A stretch of DNA of 64,000 bases from Paludibacteraceae bacterium (GTDB lineage: Bacteria; Bacteroidota; Bacteroidia; Bacteroidales; Paludibacteraceae): the NCBI GenBank assembly GCA_024401565.1, contig JAKSKU010000007.1, positions 1 through 64,000 on the forward strand, written 5' to 3'. The notes beneath the pieces are model-generated. The model did not search any database and was not told the DNA's origin. It saw only the letters and a program-made list of their open reading frames with translations. Below, piece by piece: positions 16,562-24,140 of this stretch. Positions within the stretch are counted from its first letter, which is position 1; every line of letters begins with the position of its first letter. Position numbers and translations under genes: made by a program.

Positions 16562-19249
16562 ATGAAGATTTACAAAGCAATAATCAGTATAATCGCGGTT
16601 GCATGTTCGTTGACTTCGTTTGCGCAGACTGAGGCAGACTCGTTGAAGAGTGTTGCGGATAGTGTTGTCGCAAATGTTGGTGAGGCTCCGGCACAGCAGG
16701 AATCGACACCGACTATCGTGTATTCAACCAATGCAAAGACCTATACGATTCAGGATATAAAGGTGAAGGGTGCTGGCAGTTACGATGAGAAGGTCGTTGC
16801 CAACTATTCAGGTTTGTATCGTGGAGCAAAGATTAAATTGCCGGGAAAGGATTTCTCGAATGCGATCAAACGTTATTGGAAACAGGGTCTGTATTCCGAC
16901 GTTAAGATCTACGCCACAAAGATTGAAGACGACAAGGTTTGGTTGGAAATCAGTGTTAAGCCTCGTCCAAGAGTCTCTAGTATCTCTTATTCAGGTTTGA
17001 AGAAAAAGGAGACGGAGGAGTTTGACAAGACATTGGGTATTAGCAAAGGAAGCCAGATCTCGCAGAACATGATCGATAGAGCCCGTGCTGTTGTCAAGAA
17101 GTCGTTGGATGGCAATGGCTACAAGAATGCGGATATTGATCTTACTTTGACTCCTGATCCTGAAAAGGAGGGCTATGTGATTGTAAATGTTGACGTTGAT
17201 AAGAAAGATAAGGTAAAAATCTACCGTATTAATATTGTAGGTAATGATAGTGTGAAGGCTCGCAAACTAAAGCATGCGATGAAGGACACTAAAGAGAAGC
17301 ATATCATTCCTAACTTGTTCAAGTCGAAGAAGTTTGTGCAGGAGAAATACGATGATGATAAGATAAACCTTGTCAACAAGTACAACGAGTATGGTTTCCG
17401 TGACGCCGAGATCATTTGCGATAGCGTGTACCAGTCGGAGAAGAAGCCTAAAAGGGTAGACATCCTTATCCATGTGAACGAAGGAAAGAGATATTATTTG
17501 CGCAACGTCACATGGGTCGGCAATACAGTCTATCCGGAGTATATGCTCAACTCTGCCCTTGGAATGAAGAAGGGAGACGTTTATAATCAGAAGTTGTTGA
17601 ATGAGCGTCTGTTGGAAGACGATGACGCGGTATCCAGCTTGTATCTTGACAATGGTTATTTGTTCTTCAACATTGAGCCTGTAGAGGTGAACATCGAGGG
17701 TGACTCTATTGATATGGAGATGAGAATCTTCGAGGGCAGACAGGCTGTGATCAACAATGTGGTGATCAACGGTAACGAGACAATCTATGAGAATGTGGTG
17801 CGTCGTGAGCTAGATACTAAACCAGGTCAGTTGTTCAGCAAATCAAACCTACAGCGTTCGGCTCGTGAGCTTGCAGCGTCTGGACATTGGGATCCTGAAA
17901 AACTTGACATTCGTCCTTTGCCGGATCCGGAGAACGGAACAGTGGATATCATCTACAACCTAGAGCAGAAGCGTAACGACCAGGTTGAGGCTTCTATCGG
18001 TTACGGACAGGCTGGTTTCAACGGAACAATCGGTTTGAAGTTTACAAACTTCTCTTTGCGTAACATATTCAATGGAAAGGCATATCGCCCACTTCCGCAG
18101 GGAGACGGCCAGCAGGTTTCGTTGTCATTCACTACAAATGCCCGTTACTACAACTCTGCAAGCATCTCGTTTGTTGAGCCATGGTTGGGAGGAAAAAGAC
18201 CGATCAGTCTGTCTACTTCGTTCTTCTGGTCGAAACAGTCGGATATCACAAGCTCATATAAGAATGAGTTCTATAACGATAGCTACTTCGGTAACTATGG
18301 AACATACGGTAATTACAACAATTACAGTTACGACTCCGATCCAGACAAGTATATCGTGACTTTGGGTGCGGCTGTCGGTATCGGTAAGAGATTGAAGTGG
18401 CCGGACGACTATTTCACGCTCTACTATGAGTTGGCATACCGTCACTATACTTTGAACGACTGGGATTATTTCATCATGTCTAACGGTAAGGCAAACAACT
18501 TGCGTTTTGGCATCACGTTTGGAAGAAACTCTATTGATAATCCGTACTATACACGTCGTGGTTCATCAGTGTCGTTGTCGTTGCAGGCGACACCTCCTTA
18601 TTCCAAGTTCATCAAGAATAAGAAGGCAGATGAGTTGCTTGCCAGAAAAGAGGCGGCAGGAACGCTTTCTTACGAGGATGACCAGAAGTTGAAGCAGGAG
18701 TTGTTCAGATGGGTGGAATACTACAAGACAGAGTTTAAGGCAAAACTTTTCACACCGCTATCTTCAAATCAGAAACTCGTGTTGATGACACGTGCTGAAT
18801 ACGGATTCCTTGGCTACTACGACAAGAACCGTCGTTCTCCGTTCGAGAGATATTATGTGGGTGGAGACGGTACTTCGGGAACAAGCAGCACATATGCGCT
18901 TACAACCGTAACACTACGTGGTTATGACAACGGACATTTGACACCGCGTGAGGACGGACAGTATGCAGGAAACTTATATTCAAAGCTTGGCTTGGAGTTG
19001 CGTTATCCTTTGATGCTTGAGCAGGCGGCCACAATCTATGTGCTTACTTTTGCTGAGGCTGGAAATGCCTGGACCAACTTCAACCAGTTCAATCCGTTTG
19101 ATTTGAAGCGTTCGGTAGGTGCGGGAGTCAGAGTATTCCTTCCAATGCTTGGATTGCTTGGTGTGGATTATGGATATGGATTCGATAAAGACTATAGTGG
19201 AACAAAGGGAGCTCATCAGTTCCATATCGTTATCGGACAGGAGTTCTAA
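16562..19249 (+). CDS. bamA: Outer-membrane assembly factor BamA
   Basis: 895 residues. The signal peptide ends near SFAQ (residues 1-22). Residues ~60-490 hold POTRA repeats with phrases such as KVKGAGSYDEKVV, INIVGNDSVKARKL, VTWVGNTVYPEYML and VVINGNETIYENVV. The remainder is a 16-strand Omp85 barrel ending YGFDKDYSGTKGAHQFHIVIGQEF with a terminal Phe. BamA folds and inserts outer-membrane beta-barrels. The barrel contains a Tyr/Asn/Gly-rich loop (around DSYFGNYGTYGNYNNYSYD, near 18270-18340), an unusual low-complexity surface loop. It is followed by three Skp-like chaperone genes. Confidence 0.95.
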   Translation: MKIYKAIISIIAVACSLTSFAQTEADSLKSVADSVVANVGEAPAQQESTPTIVYSTNAKTYTIQDIKVKGAGSYDEKVVANYSGLYRGAKIKLPGKDFSNAIKRYWKQGLYSDVKIYATKIEDDKVWLEISVKPRPRVSSISYSGLKKKETEEFDKTLGISKGSQISQNMIDRARAVVKKSLDGNGYKNADIDLTLTPDPEKEGYVIVNVDVDKKDKVKIYRINIVGNDSVKARKLKHAMKDTKEKHIIPNLFKSKKFVQEKYDDDKINLVNKYNEYGFRDAEIICDSVYQSEKKPKRVDILIHVNEGKRYYLRNVTWVGNTVYPEYMLNSALGMKKGDVYNQKLLNERLLEDDDAVSSLYLDNGYLFFNIEPVEVNIEGDSIDMEMRIFEGRQAVINNVVINGNETIYENVVRRELDTKPGQLFSKSNLQRSARELAASGHWDPEKLDIRPLPDPENGTVDIIYNLEQKRNDQVEASIGYGQAGFNGTIGLKFTNFSLRNIFNGKAYRPLPQGDGQQVSLSFTTNARYYNSASISFVEPWLGGKRPISLSTSFFWSKQSDITSSYKNEFYNDSYFGNYGTYGNYNNYSYDSDPDKYIVTLGAAVGIGKRLKWPDDYFTLYYELAYRHYTLNDWDYFIMSNGKANNLRFGITFGRNSIDNPYYTRRGSSVSLSLQATPPYSKFIKNKKADELLARKEAAGTLSYEDDQKLKQELFRWVEYYKTEFKAKLFTPLSSNQKLVLMTRAEYGFLGYYDKNRRSPFERYYVGGDGTSGTSSTYALTTVTLRGYDNGHLTPREDGQYAGNLYSKLGLELRYPLMLEQAATIYVLTFAEAGNAWTNFNQFNPFDLKRSVGAGVRVFLPMLGLLGVDYGYGFDKDYSGTKGAHQFHIVIGQEF

Positions 19250-19281
19250 AGAAAATGTGTAACATTTAATTAAAGAATAAA

Positions 19282-19818
19282 ATGAGCAGATTAGCATCTA
19301 AGATATTATTTGTAGTGGCTATGCTGGCATTTTCAGCAAGCGGTTACGCTCAGTTTGGAGGAGGTAAGGTAGCGGTCATTGATTTGGAATATATTCTTAA
19401 GAATATGCCTATGTATGAGTCTGCAAACGAACAGGTGAAGCAGATCACAAAGAAGTGGCAGACTGAGGTGGAGCAGAAGCACGAAGAGGCACGTATGCTT
19501 CAGAAGAATTACCAGACAGAGGTGGTGTTCCTTTCAGATGAGATGAAGAAAGCCAAGGAGAAGGAAATCCTAGCTAAGGAGAAAGAGGCTAACGACCTTG
19601 GAAGAAAGTATTTTGGTCCGGAAGGCGAGCTTTTCAAGAAGAAGGAGAGCCTTATGAAACCAATCCAGGATGAGGTTTACGTTGCTGTAAAGGATATCGC
19701 TGACTTGAAGGGCTACACATTGGTGCTTGACAAGACGTCTACAGTTGGAGTGATTTATTATTCAGCTAAAGTAGATATCAGCGACGATGTGCTTGGCAAA
19801 CTTGGATACACAAAATAA
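19282..19818 (+). CDS. OmpH/Skp-family periplasmic chaperone, copy 1
   Basis: 178 residues. A signal peptide (ending GYAQF) is followed by KVAVIDLEYILKNMPMYESA, the conserved N-terminal strand of Skp/OmpH, then a long charged coiled coil of Lys/Glu-rich helices (residues ~45-125) and a returning strand (YTLVLDKTSTVGVIYYS). Skp trimers clasp unfolded outer-membrane proteins on their way to BamA. It lies 32 bases after bamA and is the most divergent of the three tandem copies. Confidence 0.93.
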   Translation: MSRLASKILFVVAMLAFSASGYAQFGGGKVAVIDLEYILKNMPMYESANEQVKQITKKWQTEVEQKHEEARMLQKNYQTEVVFLSDEMKKAKEKEILAKEKEANDLGRKYFGPEGELFKKKESLMKPIQDEVYVAVKDIADLKGYTLVLDKTSTVGVIYYSAKVDISDDVLGKLGYTK

Positions 19819-19830
19819 TATCGTTAGGGC

Positions 19831-20340
19831 ATGAAACAGTTGTTTTCGGCATTACTCCTGCTGTTTGCTTTTTTGTTTGCGTCGGCTCAAAACACACACG
19901 TCAAACTGGCTCATTACGATGAGAGTGAGATCATCAGTCTGATGAAGGATACGGAGACAGCCGAGCGTACACTTAAGAGCCTGTCGGATCAGTATGAAGC
20001 TGAGATGACGAAGATGGAGGGTGAGTATACCCGTAAAGCATCAGAGTACCAACAGGGCCAGCCATCGTGGGATGAGACAATCAAGAGAGTGCGTATGGAG
20101 GAGATCCACACAATCAAACTCAAGATGCAGAACTACTACGATATGGCAAGCAAGACGTTAGCCGACAAGAGAAATGAACTTTATATTCCTATTCATAAAA
20201 AGATTGACCAGGCAGTTGCCGATGTAGCCAAGGAGCAGGGCTTTCTTTATGTTTGGGACGTCAAGTTGTTGAAATACCATTCGCCTCAAGCGGTGGATAT
20301 CACCAATATGGTGAAGAGAAAACTAGGAATCAACAAATAA
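19831..20340 (+). CDS. OmpH/Skp-family periplasmic chaperone, copy 2
   Basis: 169 residues with signal peptide (LFASAQ), Skp-type coiled coil and terminal strand (FLYVWDVKLLKYHSPQAVDIT). It shares the segment GEYTRKASEYQQGQ with EEYTRKASEYQQNV of copy 3, plus the same overall length, so copies 2 and 3 appear to be a younger duplication than copy 1. The N-terminal block reads LAHYDESEIISLM in place of the usual (V)(I)D(L/S) pattern, a hint of altered function. It starts 12 bases after copy 1. Confidence 0.9.
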   Translation: MKQLFSALLLLFAFLFASAQNTHVKLAHYDESEIISLMKDTETAERTLKSLSDQYEAEMTKMEGEYTRKASEYQQGQPSWDETIKRVRMEEIHTIKLKMQNYYDMASKTLADKRNELYIPIHKKIDQAVADVAKEQGFLYVWDVKLLKYHSPQAVDITNMVKRKLGINK

Positions 20341-20359
20341 AAAACTAAATAAACAGAAT

Positions 20360-20863
20360 ATGGTAAAAAGACTTTTAGCAATCCTTTTGTGCGCATTGCC
20401 GCTATTCGCTAACGCACAGACACCAAAACTTGGACACCTTGATGTTCAGGCTCTTTTCTTGAAGTTGCCAGAACTAAAGGATGTAGAGGTTAAGTTGAAG
20501 GAGGTACAGGCAACTTATGAGACAGAGATGAAGCGTATGGAGGAGGAGTATACTCGTAAGGCTTCAGAGTATCAGCAGAACGTAAGTGCAATGGATGAGA
20601 CTATCAAGAAGAATAGAGAAGAGGAGCTATTGTCGCTTCAGGAGAAGATGAAAAATTATTTCCAGATTGCTCAGAATGCATTGCAGCAGAAGCAGGAGGA
20701 ACTTCAGAACCCTATCCGTGAGAAGATTCTTGCCGCTATCAAGGCAGTGTCTGAGGAGAATGGTTTCACTTACATCTTTGATACAAACGCACTTCTATTC
20801 AAGTCGTCTTCAGCAACAGATATCACAGATCTAGTGCTTAAGAAACTTGGTGTGATTAAGTAA
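20360..20863 (+). CDS. OmpH/Skp-family periplasmic chaperone, copy 3
   Basis: 167 residues with signal peptide (LFANAQ), KLGHLDVQALFLKLPELKDV, a Lys/Glu/Gln coiled coil (residues ~40-120) and terminal FTYIFDTNALLFKSSSATDIT. It is closest to copy 2. It is the last protein gene before tRNA-Trp, about 74 bases downstream, and the cluster probably shares one transcript from the porG promoter. Confidence 0.92.
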   Translation: MVKRLLAILLCALPLFANAQTPKLGHLDVQALFLKLPELKDVEVKLKEVQATYETEMKRMEEEYTRKASEYQQNVSAMDETIKKNREEELLSLQEKMKNYFQIAQNALQQKQEELQNPIREKILAAIKAVSEENGFTYIFDTNALLFKSSSATDITDLVLKKLGVIK

Positions 20864-20937
20864 AAAGGTCAATGTAAGGTTAGCGGCCAGCATTACATTT
20901 TAGAAATTTGGTTCCCTTGTTTTCAAGGGGACTATTT

Positions 20938-21010
20938 ACGGAATTAGCTCAGTTGGTAGAGCACTGGTCTCCAAAACCAGGTGTCGGGAGTTCGAGCCTC
21001 TCATTCCGTG
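20938..21010 (+). tRNA. trnW: tRNA-Trp (anticodon CCA)
   Basis: A 73-base cloverleaf: acceptor ACGGAAT/ATTCCGT with discriminator G, D arm GCTC...GAGC, anticodon stem CTGGT/ACCAG around loop CTCCAAA (anticodon CCA), and T arm GGGAG TTCGAGC CTCTC. The 3' CCA is not encoded. A GAGACG-family hairpin follows as a likely terminator. Confidence 0.95.
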
Positions 21011-21019
21011 CAATTATTA

Positions 21020-21048
21020 GGAGACGTGGGTGTGCTGCGTCTCTTTTA
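21020..21048 (+). terminator. Terminator after tRNA-Trp; GAGACG palindrome copy C
   Basis: GAGACG (21021-21026) pairs with CGTCTC (21038-21043), followed by TTTT. The loop GTGGGTGTGCTG-like sequence resembles copies A and B. Confidence 0.75.
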
Positions 21049-21060
21049 TTAGCTTTTGAG

Positions 21061-21885
21061 ATGAGGGGTTCTATAGGAGTTTTTGATTCAGGGTTTGGCG
21101 GACTTACAATCCTGAAGGAGATAATGAAGGTGATGCCGGAATACGATTATCTGTTTCTTGGCGATAATGCTCGTGCTCCATATGGTACGCGTTCGTTCGA
21201 AGTTGTATATCAATATACGCGTCAGTGTGCTAAATATTTGATGGACAACAACTGTCCGCTTGTTGTCCTTGGCTGCAATACAGCTTCTGCCAAAGCTCTA
21301 CGTACAATACAGCAGAAAGATCTCCCTACATGGTGGTCGGAAAACAGAGTGCTTGGAATCATACGTCCAACGGTTGAGAATATTCTTCAACGCACGCAGA
21401 CAAAACATATCGGATTGTTTGGAACCAGTGGTACAATTAATAGTAATACATATCCGTTGGAGTTTGCCAAGACAGATCCGGAGGTGGTGGTCAACGGATG
21501 TGCCTGCCCAATGTGGGTGCCACTTGTGGAGAACGGTGAATATGATTCTCCTGGGGCTGACTATTTTATTGAGAAGAAAGTGAATGAACTGATGGAGATG
21601 GATCCAGAAATCGACACGATTATTTTAGGTTGCACACACTATCCTTTATTGTTGCCTAAGATAGAAAAGTATGTGCCATCCAATGTTGCCATAGTTCCTC
21701 AGGGCAGAATAGTGGCGGACAGTTTGAGGGATTATCTCAACCGTCATCCCGAAATGGATGAAAGACTTTCTAAAAATGGGGAAAGACGATTTTTGACAAC
21801 CGAATCAGTGGAGAAATTCCAAACGTCGGCAAAAATTTTCCTGAATACCGAAAAAAATATCGAAGCGGAAAGAGTCATTTTTTAA
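21061..21885 (+). CDS. murI: Glutamate racemase
   Basis: 274 residues. The N-terminal GVFDSGFGGLTIL supplies the active-site Asp/Ser. The two catalytic cysteines are in VVLGCNTASA and IILGCTHYP, which interconvert L- and D-glutamate for peptidoglycan. ATG 21061 is secure: the conserved glycine-rich strand starts four residues later, and the upstream frame runs through tRNA-Trp. It lies just downstream of the envelope cluster, a typical Bacteroidota arrangement. Confidence 0.95.
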   Translation: MRGSIGVFDSGFGGLTILKEIMKVMPEYDYLFLGDNARAPYGTRSFEVVYQYTRQCAKYLMDNNCPLVVLGCNTASAKALRTIQQKDLPTWWSENRVLGIIRPTVENILQRTQTKHIGLFGTSGTINSNTYPLEFAKTDPEVVVNGCACPMWVPLVENGEYDSPGADYFIEKKVNELMEMDPEIDTIILGCTHYPLLLPKIEKYVPSNVAIVPQGRIVADSLRDYLNRHPEMDERLSKNGERRFLTTESVEKFQTSAKIFLNTEKNIEAERVIF

Positions 21886-21936
21886 TAAAAATATAATTTG
21901 CCTAAACCTACGCTCGAAATCTGCACACCTTCCATT

Positions 21937-21944
21937 TAATTTTG
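21937..21944 (+). promoter_or_regulatory. Promoter -7 element before a possible short ORF
   Basis: TAATTTTG followed by CA, 24 bases before ATG 21968. No -33 TTTG is seen. Confidence 0.45.
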
Positions 21945-21967
21945 CATTGTAAATAAAAATAAAAGAT

Positions 21968-22021
21968 ATGAGTTGTGGCGATGCCTTATGTTCGCCCTTA
22001 TTTTTTGATAAAAAAGAATAA
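21968..22021 (+). CDS. Possible 17-residue peptide (tentative)
   Basis: ATG to TAA encoding MSCGDALCSPLFFDKKE. It is supported only by its position about 17 bases after the expected start site of a -7 element. It contains two cysteines and no signal sequence. It could be a leader peptide or chance; I do not recognise it. Confidence 0.25.
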   Translation: MSCGDALCSPLFFDKKE

Positions 22022-22177
22022 GCAAAAAGACTAGATTACATCGAAAAATCGGTCGATTTTGTCAAAAAAACGGCCTTTTTGTTAATAAGTGCCCGACTTT
22101 ATTAACAGTGTTAATTACTACATTGGGATTGTTAATAACTGCAGATGGAATAATGCAAAAAGTTTGGAAAATGGCGT

Positions 22178-22185
22178 TACATTTG
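22178..22185 (+). promoter_or_regulatory. Promoter -7 element inside a palindrome
   Basis: TACATTTG lies within TTACATT-TGC-AATGTAA (22177-22193), so a dimeric regulator could cover the promoter. No well-spaced -33 is present. Confidence 0.5.
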
Positions 22186-22191
22186 CAATGT

Positions 22192-22320
22192 AATTAAAAC
22201 ACAGAAGATACACAATATTACATATACAAACCAAATGTGATACACAAAATTGTTTTGTAAGTCATTGGAAAATAAGTTCTTTGTTTTGAAAAGAGTCACA
22301 AGTGATTGCGACTCTTTTTT
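22192..22320 (+). ncRNA. Candidate small RNA
   Basis: The stretch between the predicted start of the 22178 promoter and a strong intrinsic terminator is about 130 bases and has no ORF (the only ATG is followed at once by TGA). A short stand-alone transcript is therefore predicted. I recognise no known RNA family in it. Confidence 0.35.
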
Positions 22321-22326
22321 GTTTTT
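22289..22326 (+). terminator. Intrinsic terminator with no gene upstream
   Basis: AAAAGAGTC (22289-22297) pairs with GACTCTTTT (22310-22318), with further T residues after. It is nearly 400 bases past murI. Confidence 0.75.
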
Positions 22327-22461
22327 GTATAATACAGTTTCTTTTGTGATATAAAAACTGCAGTTTTGGATTAAGTGAAAAAAGAATGTTATAGTATAGC
22401 TGTCTTGAATGCAGTTGTTTGAAAAAAATAGACGTTTTGATATATTGACCCCTCAATTTTT

Positions 22462-22491
22462 TTTGATTATTTCATTTTGTTTCTAACTTTG
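22462..22491 (+). promoter_or_regulatory. Promoter of the 22580 glycan-binding protein gene
   Basis: TTTG (22462-22465), 18 bases, TAACTTTG (22484-22491), leaving an ~80-base 5' leader that contains a hairpin. Confidence 0.6.
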
Positions 22492-22579
22492 TGATATTGT
22501 TATGTGTTTTGCAATTATTTTTATCCGGCCAATGAGTCCTGTCGGGTAAGAATGTTAAATTAGGACTTTAATAAACAAT

Positions 22580-23989
22580 ATGAAAAAGAGAGTTATACCA
22601 GTTTTAGCCCTTGCTATGCTTGGGTTTGGTTCCTATGCCACTACATATATGGTAGTGACGCAGTCTGACGGAACGGTCGTTGAGTACGATGTTGAGGAAG
22701 TAAAAGAGGTTTCTTATAGAATTGATTCTATTGGAAATGGTAACACTAATCCTGATAATGGAGATGTGGTTTTATCAGCGCCTTGTGTCGCAATGTGCGA
22801 CAATGAGTTTGCGGTAAAGACATTGAATGTTGTTGGAAATAATTTATATGCTCCTCTAGTGGCTAAGTTTTGGGATGGCAAAGAGCATTCTATCGTTGCC
22901 TCTACTGAGGATGGATCTATTGTTATTTATGATTCTAACCATGCAAAAATTAATATCCCTGATGGCGTAGCGGATAATGGGACAATTGTGTTTGAGAATT
23001 CAGTTGGATCATCTGAAACTGATTTCATTTTCCGTGACACCAGAAATTTGCTTATCACACATGATGATAAGGACTTGAACAAATTTAATGGACAACGTCC
23101 TGACAGTACTTTTGTAGATGAAGAAACTGGTAAAGAAGTTGGTTTAATAGAACCAAAAGAGACAATCATCAGCAAGTATTTCCAGTCGGAAAATACGAAT
23201 GGTAATTTCTCTATCTTTCATAGAGATGGATCTGACTTTATAGGTATGAGCTATGAGCCATACAATGGGTTGTCAAATCCGGATTCATTAGATCCAAAGT
23301 ACCCTACTGTGTTTGGACCATTTGGTGAGATGATTGCCAAGGGAGAGATGAATCCTAATGATTTTGTAATCAAGTTTGAGGTGTTTGTGCCAAGTGACGC
23401 CCCTATGAAGGGAGACGCTTTGACTATCGGATTCTTTAATGCTGTTGCAGGTGAGTCTTGGGTTGACGCTCGTAGGTATTGTTCTTGCTGGCAACCATCA
23501 ATTGCAAGATTCCCAAAAGATGAAAATGGAGTTTGGGATAATTCATATATATATTGTGATGCATGGTCTACTCCTGATTGGATTACGGTGACTATTCCAA
23601 TGGAAGAATTACGTTACGACTTCCAACAAGCTAACTACCGAGCAAATCCACAAGGCAATAGACTTGCTACGGACGGCTATGATTCTGAATTCGCTTACTA
23701 TGGAGACAAAGTTAATGGTCTTCCATACTTCTCAAAGTATACAAAATACAAAGACTTATTTGAAGGAGAAAGTCCTCTTGATTTAGGAGACGCTTCAATT
23801 ACAGGTCTTTCTATTGTTATGAGTAAGTGGGACTGCCCAGAGTACAATACTAATGGTCGTCACCCATACATTGCTGTAGATAACGTACGTATCGTGCCAA
23901 AAGATAACAATGGTGGTGTTTGGCCTATGTTTAATTGGGGAGAGCCTGAACGTGATTTCTATAGTGCACCAGTAATTGATTGCAAATAA
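22580..23989 (+). CDS. Secreted glycan-binding protein, SGBP-B-like (IPT/TIG plus xyloglucan-binding-type domain)
   Basis: 469 residues. A type I signal peptide (ending GSYA) is followed by a short strand segment (MVVTQSDGTVVEYDVEEVKE), an IPT/TIG-like Ig fold (about residues 60-165, SAPCVAMCDNEFAVKTLNV...), then a large beta-rich domain. Features such as FVIKFEVFVPSD, WITVTIPMEEL and PYIAVDNVRIVPK resemble the C-terminal domain of Bacteroides surface glycan-binding protein B. Those proteins hold polysaccharides at the cell surface for SusC/D importers, but no SusC/D is adjacent and no lipobox is seen. The sugar bound is unknown. Confidence 0.65.
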   Translation: MKKRVIPVLALAMLGFGSYATTYMVVTQSDGTVVEYDVEEVKEVSYRIDSIGNGNTNPDNGDVVLSAPCVAMCDNEFAVKTLNVVGNNLYAPLVAKFWDGKEHSIVASTEDGSIVIYDSNHAKINIPDGVADNGTIVFENSVGSSETDFIFRDTRNLLITHDDKDLNKFNGQRPDSTFVDEETGKEVGLIEPKETIISKYFQSENTNGNFSIFHRDGSDFIGMSYEPYNGLSNPDSLDPKYPTVFGPFGEMIAKGEMNPNDFVIKFEVFVPSDAPMKGDALTIGFFNAVAGESWVDARRYCSCWQPSIARFPKDENGVWDNSYIYCDAWSTPDWITVTIPMEELRYDFQQANYRANPQGNRLATDGYDSEFAYYGDKVNGLPYFSKYTKYKDLFEGESPLDLGDASITGLSIVMSKWDCPEYNTNGRHPYIAVDNVRIVPKDNNGGVWPMFNWGEPERDFYSAPVIDCK

Positions 23990-24026
23990 TTGGATTCTTA
24001 AAGGATCTGGTGAATCTAATAATTTT

Positions 24027-24059
24027 GGAGACGTTGCAATTCGCAGCGTCTCCTTTTTT
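24027..24059 (+). terminator. Terminator before mutS; GAGACG palindrome copy D
   Basis: An 11-bp stem GGAGACGTTGC/GCAGCGTCTCC (24027-24037 with 24043-24053, one wobble), loop AATTC, then six T. Confidence 0.9.
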
Positions 24060-24106
24060 GTTAATATCTATTTTTCCCACGTCTACGCAAATCGGGGGAT
24101 TTTGGG

Positions 24107-24114
24107 TAAATTTG
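24107..24114 (+). promoter_or_regulatory. mutS promoter -7 element overlapped by an inverted repeat
   Basis: TAAATTTG followed by C. It overlaps the right arm of the inverted repeat ACGCAAAT (24085-24092) / ATTTGCGT (24110-24117), which could be an operator. Confidence 0.5.
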
Positions 24115-24140
24115 CGTGTAATTTATAAAATTTTAGAGAC

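Larger units (their letters stand above)
21886..22579. other. 694-base intergenic region with several regulatory-looking elements
   Basis: Contains, in order: a -7 element (21937-21944) and a possible 17-codon ORF (21968-22021); an AAAATCG/CGATTTT palindrome (22045-22060); three TTGTTAATAA-type sites (22079-22088, 22099-22107 reversed, 22129-22138); a second -7 element within a TTACATT/AATGTAA palindrome; a terminator (22289-22326); and the promoter of the 22580 gene followed by a leader hairpin (about 22526-22552). Confidence 0.7.

Noticed and set aside
20908..21060. N-terminal extension of murI
   Set aside because: The extended frame runs through tRNA-Trp and its terminator; the conserved racemase start is at 21061.
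22079..22138. Chromosomal replication origin
   Set aside because: The sites differ from the DnaA box at two positions, dnaA is not nearby, and gene orientation does not switch here. Kept only as a low-level observation about clustered sites.
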